A program made the translations under genes and the position numbers. The notes below the pieces were generated by a model. The model ran no database searches and was not told the origin of the DNA. It saw only the letters and a list, made by a program, of their open reading frames with translations. Shown piece after piece: positions 25,038 to 31,871 of a stretch of 47,539 nucleotides of DNA (position 1 is its first letter; every line of letters begins with the position of its first letter). The DNA comes from Clostridiales bacterium UBA4039 (GTDB lineage: Bacteria > Bacillota > Clostridia > Lachnospirales > Vallitaleaceae): positions 1 to 47,539 of the forward strand of contig DGAD01000036.1 of NCBI GenBank assembly GCA_002382805.1, read 5' to 3'.

Positions 25038-26654
25038 ATGTTTTGTTATCAATGTCAAGAAGCAGCAAAAGGAACAGGATGCGAAGTTAAAGGGGTATGT
25101 GGAAAGTCACCGGAAGTAGCAAATTTACAAGATTTACTTATCTATACAGTTAAAGGAATCTCGGATATTGTTGTCAAAGGCTCTATGAAAGCACAAGATC
25201 TTGGCGACATTAATGAAGTCGTGCTAGATAGCTTATTCAAAACGATTACAAATGCAAACTTTGATGAAGAAGCGATTAAGCGCCAGATTCGTAAAAATAT
25301 TGAAATTCGTGACGCGTTGGCTAAAAAAGTTGTTGCCAACTTACACGATGCAGCCACATTTACAGTAACAACAGATGCTGAGATGGAAGCAAAAGCACAA
25401 GTATGCGGTGTGCTTGCAACAGAAAATGAAGATGTACGTTCTCTTAGAGAACTGATTACATATGGAATGAAAGGCTTAGCGGCATATACGCACCACGCCC
25501 TAAACTTGGGCAAACAAGACAATGATATCTATGGGTTTGTCTATGAAGGTATGGCAGCGACTTTAGATGATTCTTTATCAGCCGATGATCTTGTTGCCTT
25601 AACCTTAAAGACCGGTGAATATGGAGTCAAAGCAATGGCACTTCTTGATTCTGCAAATACTACAGCTTATGGTAATCCGGAGTTAACTAAAGTCAATATT
25701 GGTGTCAAAAATAATCCGGCAATCCTTATCTCAGGACACGACCTAAATGACCTTGAGATGCTTTTAGAGCAAACCAAAGGTAGCGGAGTTGATGTCTACA
25801 CTCATAGCGAAATGTTGCCAGCAAATTACTATCCAAAATTCAAAGAATACGATAACTTAGTTGGAAACTATGGTAATGCTTGGTGGAAGCAAAAAGAAGA
25901 ATTTGCAACATTTAATGGACCGATTCTTTTTACAACAAACTGTATCGTTCCACCAACAGATGGATCAGAAAAGCGTATCTTTACTTCCGGTTCTGCAGGA
26001 TATCCAGGATCCATGCATATCGAAGCCGATGAAAAAGGATGGAAAGACTTTAGCCCAGTTATTGAAATGGCAAAAACATTACCTTCTCCAACAGAAATTG
26101 AATCCGGAGAGATTATCGGTGGATTTGCTCATGAGCAAGTATTTGCTTTGGCAGATAAAGTGGTTGACGCTGTAAAATCTGGGGCAATTAAGAAATTCTT
26201 TGTTATGGCCGGATGTGATGGACGTATGAAATCTAGAGATTATTATACAGAGTTTGCTCAAAACTTACCTGCAGATACCGTTATATTAACGGCAGGATGT
26301 GCAAAATATCGTTACAATAAATTACCACTTGGTGATATAGGCGGTATTCCACGGGTACTAGATGCAGGACAATGTAACGACTCCTATTCTTTAGCCGTTA
26401 TTGCGCTTAAGCTAAAAGAAATCTTTGAATTAAATGATATTAATGAACTTCCGATTGCTTATAATATAGCATGGTATGAGCAAAAGGCCGTTATTGTTCT
26501 TTTGGCGCTATTATTCTTAGGTGTCAAAAATATTAAGTTGGGACCAACACTTCCAGCATTCTTGTCACCAAATGTAGCCAATGTATTGGTTGAAACGTTT
26601 GGAATCAATGGAATTAACAATGTACAAGATGATATGGAGCAATTATTAGCATAA
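25038..26654 (+). CDS. hcp: Hybrid cluster protein (hydroxylamine/NO reductase)
   Basis: 538 residues. The N-terminal cluster is ligated by Cys3, Cys6, Cys15 and Cys21 (spacing 2-8-5). Ligands of the hybrid Fe-S-O cluster are visible: [43 protein letters not shown] and DAGQCND. Enzymes of this family reduce hydroxylamine in vitro and act as NO reductase and in S-nitrosylation in E. coli, so a nitrosative-stress role is likely. AGGAG (25021-25025) lies 12 nt from the ATG, longer than usual. It has its own terminator and no hcr reductase neighbour. The leader may regulate it. Confidence 0.95.
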   Translation: MFCYQCQEAAKGTGCEVKGVCGKSPEVANLQDLLIYTVKGISDIVVKGSMKAQDLGDINEVVLDSLFKTITNANFDEEAIKRQIRKNIEIRDALAKKVVANLHDAATFTVTTDAEMEAKAQVCGVLATENEDVRSLRELITYGMKGLAAYTHHALNLGKQDNDIYGFVYEGMAATLDDSLSADDLVALTLKTGEYGVKAMALLDSANTTAYGNPELTKVNIGVKNNPAILISGHDLNDLEMLLEQTKGSGVDVYTHSEMLPANYYPKFKEYDNLVGNYGNAWWKQKEEFATFNGPILFTTNCIVPPTDGSEKRIFTSGSAGYPGSMHIEADEKGWKDFSPVIEMAKTLPSPTEIESGEIIGGFAHEQVFALADKVVDAVKSGAIKKFFVMAGCDGRMKSRDYYTEFAQNLPADTVILTAGCAKYRYNKLPLGDIGGIPRVLDAGQCNDSYSLAVIALKLKEIFELNDINELPIAYNIAWYEQKAVIVLLALLFLGVKNIKLGPTLPAFLSPNVANVLVETFGINGINNVQDDMEQLLA

Positions 26655-26677
26655 AAAATTAAAACGTATTTGACTTA

Positions 26678-26728
26678 ACACCTCCCTAAATTGAGCCTTA
26701 GTGGTTTTAATTGGGAGGTGTTTTTTTG
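26678..26728 (+). terminator. Terminator of hcp
   Basis: Perfect 9-bp stem ACACCTCCC (26678-26686) and GGGAGGTGT (26713-26721), followed by T residues up to 26727. The 26-nt loop is long. Confidence 0.9.
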
Positions 26729-26795
26729 TGAATACATATATAAAGCATTTTAAATATAAGCCAAAGTGTTGAGACGAAGCGATAATAATTATCGG

Positions 26796-26856
26796 TTGAC
26801 AATAAGAAGTATGTATGTTAATGTTAAGCTAATAAAAATATTAAGGTTAACCATAA
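26796..26856 (+). promoter_or_regulatory. Promoter and DtxR/MntR-type operator of the metal transport operon
   Basis: TTGACA (26796-26801) and, 17 bp later, TAATGT (26819-26824) form a plausible promoter. Just downstream, TTAAGGTTAACCATAA (26841-26856) is a near-perfect palindrome centred on GGTTAACC, the form seen in operators of DtxR-family metal regulators. It lies between the start site and the ribosome binding site (AAGGAGG, 26862-26868), where a bound repressor would block transcription. Confidence 0.7.
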
Positions 26857-26872
26857 AAATTAAGGAGGAATT

Positions 26873-27535
26873 ATGAATAGAGCGGAAGAAGATTATATTA
26901 AAATAATATTTGAACTTGAGTTAAGAAGTGATTCTATCGAACATGTATCAAACAATTTATTGACGAATTATTTTAGGCATACGCCGCAAACAGTTAATGA
27001 AATGATAAAAAAATTAGTCAAGAAAGATTTGGTAGACTATGTTCCGTATAAAGGATCGAGCTTGACAGAAGATGGACGTAAAATTGCAAGCTCTCTTATC
27101 CGTAAACATAGGTTGTGGGAACGTTTTCTGGTAGATAAACTAGCGTATGGATGGGATGAGGTTCATGAGGAAGCAGAAAAATTAGAGCATGCTACATCAG
27201 ACCGACTGGCAGATGCGTTGTTTCATTTTTTGGGAGAACCTAAAAAATGTCCCCATGGAAATAATATTCCACAAGCGGATCAAATGCTTATGCGATCAAA
27301 ATATAGTAATTTAAGAGATAGTCAAGAAAACCAAGTATATATAGTGAAAAGAGTGTTGGATAATAATGCGCTATTAAAGTATTTAAATCAACAAAATATT
27401 TACTTAGACGCAGAAATAAGAATATTACAAATAGATAACATAAGTGAAAATATAATTATTGAGTCTGGAGAGCAAAAGGTAGCTATTGGATTTAATATTG
27501 CAAAAAATGTTGACGTCATAAAAAAAGATAACTAA
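26873..27535 (+). CDS. DtxR/MntR family metal-dependent transcriptional regulator
   Basis: 220 residues. The N-terminal winged helix has HTPQTVNEMIKKLVKKDLV as recognition region. The metal-binding dimerisation domain contains H79, E83, H98, E102, E105 and H106, in the same register as DtxR. Position 102 is Glu instead of DtxR Cys, and Asp7 (EEDYIK) corresponds to MntR Asp8. This ligand set suggests Mn2+ rather than Fe2+ sensing. A C-terminal FeoA/SH3-like extension (about 145-220) ends at IKKDN. It is first in the operon with the metal ABC genes and has a palindromic operator in its own leader. I withhold the symbol mntR because the length resembles TroR/ScaR-type members as well. Confidence 0.88.
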   Translation: MNRAEEDYIKIIFELELRSDSIEHVSNNLLTNYFRHTPQTVNEMIKKLVKKDLVDYVPYKGSSLTEDGRKIASSLIRKHRLWERFLVDKLAYGWDEVHEEAEKLEHATSDRLADALFHFLGEPKKCPHGNNIPQADQMLMRSKYSNLRDSQENQVYIVKRVLDNNALLKYLNQQNIYLDAEIRILQIDNISENIIIESGEQKVAIGFNIAKNVDVIKKDN

Positions 27536-27594
27536 AAACACATAGACAAATAAAGAAAAATACGAACATAAGAAGAAAGATAAGAGGTGACAAT

Positions 27595-28542
27595 ATGAAA
27601 GTAAAAGTTTTAAGTAAGACAAACAAAGGTATTGGAGTATTCTTAGTAGTGATGTTAATTCTCGTGTTAACTGGGTGTAAAACGACTTCAACACAAGATG
27701 GTGACGACAGATTAAATGTTGTTGCAACCACGACGATGCTTGCAGATATGGCAAGGACTATAGGTGGAGAGCATGTAAAAGTTGAAGGGTTGATGGGACC
27801 TGGAATTGATCCCCATTTATATAAGGCTAGTGCAGGGGATGTTACCCTTATGCAAAACGCAGAATTAGTTGTGTACAATGGATTGCACTTAGAAGGAAAA
27901 ATGGGAGAAATATTTGAAAATCTTGAAAGTACAGATCAACATATTGTGATGATTTCGGAAGGGGTTGCAAAAGATAAATTAATAACAGATTCATCAATAG
28001 GAGCGTATGACCCTCATATATGGTTTGATGTTAATTTATGGAAAGATCTATCGCATAATCTGTTGGAAGGACTGATAACAGTTGATCCGGAGCATAAAAG
28101 TGCATATACGCAAAATCATCAACAGTTTTTAGTAGAGTTAGAACAATTGGATAAATATATTCATGAGCAAATTGACACCATACCTAAAGAGTCAAGAATT
28201 TTAGTGACTGCCCATGATGCGTTTGAATATTTTGGAAGAGCGTATGGTATGGAAGTATTAGGATTACAAGGGATATCAACTGTTTCAGAAGCTGGGACTG
28301 GAGATGTTACAAAACTTGCCAATTATATTATTGAACACCAGATAAAAGCAATTTTTGTCGAAACAAGCGTTCCTAAAAAAAATATAGAAGCATTGCAAGA
28401 AGCGGTGAAAGCTCAGGGATTTGAAGTGGAAATTGGTGGAGAACTTTTTTCGGATTCGTTAGGAACCAAAGGAACAGAGGCAGAAACATACATAGGAACA
28501 GTAACTTCGAATGTTGACACCATTGTTGGTGCGCTTAAGTAA
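27595..28542 (+). CDS. Mn/Zn ABC transporter substrate-binding lipoprotein (TroA/MntA type)
   Basis: 315 residues. The lipoprotein signal ends LTGC (Cys28). The cluster A-I metal-binding fold has ligands at H74 (DPHLY), H141 (DPHIWFD), H207 (TAHDAFEYFG) and D287 (FSDSLG). These align with the TroA set of three His and one Asp. There is no His-rich loop, which many dedicated zinc receptors have, so Mn2+ (or both) is favoured, in keeping with the MntR-like regulator 59 nt upstream. AGAGGTG precedes the ATG. The ATPase gene follows after 17 nt. Confidence 0.92.
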   Translation: MKVKVLSKTNKGIGVFLVVMLILVLTGCKTTSTQDGDDRLNVVATTTMLADMARTIGGEHVKVEGLMGPGIDPHLYKASAGDVTLMQNAELVVYNGLHLEGKMGEIFENLESTDQHIVMISEGVAKDKLITDSSIGAYDPHIWFDVNLWKDLSHNLLEGLITVDPEHKSAYTQNHQQFLVELEQLDKYIHEQIDTIPKESRILVTAHDAFEYFGRAYGMEVLGLQGISTVSEAGTGDVTKLANYIIEHQIKAIFVETSVPKKNIEALQEAVKAQGFEVEIGGELFSDSLGTKGTEAETYIGTVTSNVDTIVGALK

Positions 28543-28559
28543 AGATAGGAGGAGTAAAG

Positions 28560-29300
28560 ATGTCAAATAATGCAGATTATGTTATTGAAGTTGAAGATAT
28601 GACGGTGGCGTATCATATTAAGCCGGTTTTATGGGATATAGATTTAAAAGTACCAAAAGGAATTTTAATGGCAATTGTTGGACCAAATGGTGCGGGAAAA
28701 TCAACGCTTTTAAAGGCGATGCTCAATCTTATAAAGCCAATCTCAGGAAATGTACTTTTTAATGGACAACCATATGAAAAGCAACGACGTCACATAGGAT
28801 ATGTTCCGCAACGAGGGAGTGTCGATTGGGAATTTCCGACGACGGTTCTAGATGTTGTATTAATGGGGCGCTATAGCCATATTGGTTGGATTAAGCGTCC
28901 GAGACAGGTAGATAAGAAATATGCTATGGAAGCGTTAGAAAAAGTGGCAATGCAAGGTTTTGCCAATCGACAAATAAGTCAGTTAAGTGGTGGACAGCAA
29001 CAAAGAGTTTTCTTGGCAAGAGCACTTGTACAAGACGCAGACATCTATTTTATGGATGAACCTTTTCAAGGAGTGGATGCGATGACTGAAAAAGCAGTTA
29101 TCAACATCTTAAAAGAACTTCGAAGTCAAGGAAAGACAGTTGTTGTGGTTCATCATGATTTACAAACCGTCACAGAATATTTTGACTGGGTTACGCTAAT
29201 CAACACACAATTAATTGCAAGTGGACCAGTAGATGAAGTGTTTCATGATGAGAATTTAAGAAAAGCATATAGAAGTACTGGAAAACTGTTGAAAAGATGA
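28560..29300 (+). CDS. Mn/Zn ABC transporter ATP-binding protein
   Basis: 246 residues. Walker A is GPNGAGKST (about residues 41-49), the Q-loop is YVPQRGSVDWEFPTTV (the RGSVDWEFP stretch is typical of TroB/MntB/ZnuC-like subunits), the signature LSGGQQQRVFLARA is near 142, Walker B is IYFMDEPFQGVD and the switch is VVVHHDL. AGGAGGAG precedes the ATG. The stop TGA overlaps the ribosome binding site of the next permease gene, showing tight coupling within the operon. Confidence 0.93.
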   Translation: MSNNADYVIEVEDMTVAYHIKPVLWDIDLKVPKGILMAIVGPNGAGKSTLLKAMLNLIKPISGNVLFNGQPYEKQRRHIGYVPQRGSVDWEFPTTVLDVVLMGRYSHIGWIKRPRQVDKKYAMEALEKVAMQGFANRQISQLSGGQQQRVFLARALVQDADIYFMDEPFQGVDAMTEKAVINILKELRSQGKTVVVVHHDLQTVTEYFDWVTLINTQLIASGPVDEVFHDENLRKAYRSTGKLLKR

Positions 29301-29308
29301 GGTGCTAT

Positions 29309-30460
29309 ATGAATATTTATGAATTGTTTATGAGTGACTATACATTAAGAATCGTAGCTTTTGGGTCAGCACTTTTAGGTCTAGTTAGTGGTGTAATAGG
29401 TAGTTTTGCAGTAATAAAAAAGCAAGGATTGTTAGGTGATGCGGTGTCGCATGCCTCTTTACCAGGAATTGCAATCGCATTTTTATTAATTCAACATAAA
29501 AACATAGGTGTTTTTATGCTAGGTGCACTCGTTTTTGGGTTGATAGCAACAGCTGTTATTGTTGCTATAGACAAGTATACACGAATTCAGATGGATAGCT
29601 CTATGGCCCTTGTACTATCCACATTTTTTGGATTTGGTCTTGTGCTTTTAACATATATACAAAAAATTCCAAATGCAAATCAGGCGGGATTAGATAAATT
29701 TATTTTTGGACAGGCTTCAACACTGCTAAAAGCGGATATTTACGTCATTGTAGCTGTTGGAATCTTGCTGCTAGTGCTGGTTGTAATGTTTTGGAAAGAA
29801 CTGAAAATAACCTGTTTTGATCCTATTTTTGCAGATAGTATAGGGGTTTCAAGTAAGACAGTATCGTATATTTTATCTACAATGATTGTTCTATCCATTA
29901 TTATTGGTTTGCAAACTGTGGGGGTTATCCTAATGAGTGCTATGTTAGTTGCACCTGGTGTAGCCGCAAGGCAGTGGACCAACAAATTGTCAATTATGGT
30001 GGTTTTAGGAGGGATATTTGGAGCGATTAGTGGTTTAATAGGAACGCTAATCAGTTCCGTTGTCCCCAAAATGCCAACCGGACCAAGTATTGTTATGATC
30101 ATAAGTGTTATTGTTGTAATTAGCATTACACTTGCGCCCAACCGTGGATTACTATGGCGATATTTACGTAACAGAACTAATGCTGGAAATATTAATGATG
30201 ATCAGGTGCTTATGAACTTATATGATTTAGCTATTAATCATCAAAATGTGTATCATAGTCATCACATTCGTGCTATAAGGCCGACAACCACTGCAAACAA
30301 AAAAGGGTTGCATGCATTAGCGATAACTCTTGAAAGTCTTAGAATGAAAAAGTACGTAAAAAAAGAGCCTTTTGATGAATGGGCGATAACAGATAAAGGG
30401 ATTGAATATGTTTTAAATCACCCTATGCGAAAGGAGGAAGCATATGTCAGCTCAAATTGA
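29309..30460 (+). CDS. Metal ABC transporter permease 1 with winged-helix-like C-terminal tail
   Basis: 383 residues. About nine membrane helices in the first 290 residues match the ABC-3 permease family (GDAVSHASLPGIAIAFLL, LQTVGVILMSAMLVAPGVAARQ split). After the last helix and the family's LAPNRGLLWR end there are about 95 further cytosolic residues. They contain helices ALAITLESLRMKKYVKK and the wing-like DEWAITDKGIEYVLNHP, resembling a winged-helix domain as in longer Bacillus MntC proteins. The frame is open from 29297, but GAGGTG at 29299-29304 favours the ATG at 29309. It overlaps the second permease by 17 nt. Confidence 0.88.
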   Translation: MNIYELFMSDYTLRIVAFGSALLGLVSGVIGSFAVIKKQGLLGDAVSHASLPGIAIAFLLIQHKNIGVFMLGALVFGLIATAVIVAIDKYTRIQMDSSMALVLSTFFGFGLVLLTYIQKIPNANQAGLDKFIFGQASTLLKADIYVIVAVGILLLVLVVMFWKELKITCFDPIFADSIGVSSKTVSYILSTMIVLSIIIGLQTVGVILMSAMLVAPGVAARQWTNKLSIMVVLGGIFGAISGLIGTLISSVVPKMPTGPSIVMIISVIVVISITLAPNRGLLWRYLRNRTNAGNINDDQVLMNLYDLAINHQNVYHSHHIRAIRPTTTANKKGLHALAITLESLRMKKYVKKEPFDEWAITDKGIEYVLNHPMRKEEAYVSSN

Positions 30461-31586
30461 AATTCAAATTATTGCAATTATTGTAGCCGTTGCATGTAGT
30501 ATTCCAGGTGTTTTTTTGGTTTTAAGAAAAATGGCTATGATGTCAGATGCGATTACGCATACAATTCTTTTAGGGATTGTCTTAGGATTTTTTGTAGTAA
30601 AAAACCTGGATTCACCACTTCTTATTATTGGAGCTACATTGGTGGGATTACTAACGGTATACCTTGTAGAACTTCTAGGAAAAACAAAACTTGTATCTGA
30701 AGATTCGGCAATTGGGATTGTTTTTCCTCTATTATTTAGTGTGGCAATTATTCTTATAAGCCGTTACGCAGGTAATGTACATTTGGATACAGATTCAGTT
30801 TTGTTGGGAGAATTAGCATTTGCACCGTTTAATCGTCTGAAAATATTTGGAGTTGATATCGGTGCGAAAGCAATCTATACCATGGGAGTTATTTTAATAC
30901 TCAATATTGGTTTGATGGTTGTTTTTTTCAAAGAGATAAAAATAGCCATATTTGACGAACAACTAGCAGCGGTGTTGGGGTTTTCGCCTGTGATTATTCA
31001 ATATGGTATTATGACAAGCGTTTCTATTACAACTGTTGGAGCGTTTGAAGCCGTTGGATCTATCCTTGTCATAGCTTTTATGATTGGACCGCCTATATCA
31101 GCCTATCTGATGACCGACAGCCTTAAGCGAATGATTGGAATTAGTGCGTTTATTGGAGCGTTTAATGCAGTAATTGGATATCAATTCGCAGCTCTTTTTG
31201 ATGTATCGATTGCTGGGATGATGGCAACGGTTACAGGGGCAACATTTTTTGTTATACTAATCATTGCACCACAAAGAGGTATCATCAGTGTGTTGATTAG
31301 AAGGAAAAAGCAAAGAATAGATTTTGCAAAAAAATCAATGCTTTTTCATATTCTTCATCATGAAGGAAAACCCAATGAATCCATAGAAAATGGTGTGGAA
31401 ACAATTTATCATCATTTAAATTATAGCAAAGATTTTTTGCAAAAAATTATTGACATAGTTCGGAATGAAGGAATTCTTATTGAAGAAAATAATGTGTTCA
31501 AATTGACGCAAATGGGTAAAAAATACACTATCAATAGTTATGAAGAAATTGTTCAATCATTTAATGCAGAATACGAAGGGGAATAA
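30444..31586 (+). CDS. Metal ABC transporter permease 2 with winged-helix-like C-terminal tail
   Basis: 380 residues, paralogous to the preceding permease, so the channel is probably a heterodimer. The membrane core (about 1-280) holds MSDAITHTILLGIVLGFF and VGAFEAVGSILVIAFMIGPP and ends IIAPQRGIISVLIRRKKQ. The tail of about 90 residues again looks like a winged helix (SMLFHILHHEGKP, DFLQKIIDIVRNEGILIEE, NVFKLTQMGKKYTIN). The ribosome binding site AGGAGG lies within the end of the upstream gene. The operon ends here; only a weak ACTT/AAGT stem with a T-rich stretch follows at about 31588-31608. Confidence 0.88.
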   Translation: MSAQIEIQIIAIIVAVACSIPGVFLVLRKMAMMSDAITHTILLGIVLGFFVVKNLDSPLLIIGATLVGLLTVYLVELLGKTKLVSEDSAIGIVFPLLFSVAIILISRYAGNVHLDTDSVLLGELAFAPFNRLKIFGVDIGAKAIYTMGVILILNIGLMVVFFKEIKIAIFDEQLAAVLGFSPVIIQYGIMTSVSITTVGAFEAVGSILVIAFMIGPPISAYLMTDSLKRMIGISAFIGAFNAVIGYQFAALFDVSIAGMMATVTGATFFVILIIAPQRGIISVLIRRKKQRIDFAKKSMLFHILHHEGKPNESIENGVETIYHHLNYSKDFLQKIIDIVRNEGILIEENNVFKLTQMGKKYTINSYEEIVQSFNAEYEGE

Positions 31587-31607
31587 AGACTTCGACAAGT
31601 TGGTTTT

Positions 31608-31646
31608 TGTGGTTTTTTCTTTGAAAATGTGGTTTTTTCTTGAAAA
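31608..31646 (+). repeat. Short tandem direct repeat (20 + 19 nt)
   Basis: TGTGGTTTTTTCTTTGAAAA (31608-31627) is followed directly by an almost identical copy lacking one T (31628-31646). The second copy supplies the TTGAAA used as a possible -35 for the dehydratase operon. The T-runs may also help end the metal operon transcript. Confidence 0.7.
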
Positions 31647-31668
31647 ATCTGTATAGGAGTGGTAGTAT
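31640..31668 (+). promoter_or_regulatory. Possible promoter of the diol dehydratase operon
   Basis: TTGAAA (31640-31645), 17-bp spacer, TAGTAT (31663-31668). The hexamers match consensus only in part. Transcription from here would begin just before the cobalamin aptamer. Confidence 0.45.
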
Positions 31669-31683
31669 AGGAGTTAAAGACAA

Positions 31684-31850
31684 TGCACTAGGTTATTAAA
31701 TCAAAGATTTGATATGAAAAGGGAAGGGAGTGAAAAGCTTCCACAGCCCCCGCTACTGTAATTGGGATGAAAGCCGTAATCCACTGTCGTTTAGGATGGG
31801 AAGGGCGGTAAGTAGGGTGAACAAAAAGTCAGGAGACCTGCCTAGCACAT
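31684..31850 (+). promoter_or_regulatory. Cobalamin riboswitch controlling the glycyl radical dehydratase
   Basis: Core elements appear in order: AAAAGGGAAGGGAGTGAAAA (31717-31736), CTTCCACAGCCCCCGCTACTG (split at 31738-31758), GATGAAAGCCGTAATCCACTG, GGGAAGGGCGGTAAGTAGGG, then AAGTCAGGAGACCTGCC. CTAGG (31688-31692) pairs with CCTAG (31841-31845) as the base of P1. No T-run terminator lies before the start codon. The ribosome binding site GGAGGG (31862-31867) sits 17 nt after P1 and in the loop of a small CTTC/GAAG hairpin, so translational control is likely. Confidence 0.93.
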
Positions 31851-31871
31851 AACTGAACTTCGGAGGGAAGA

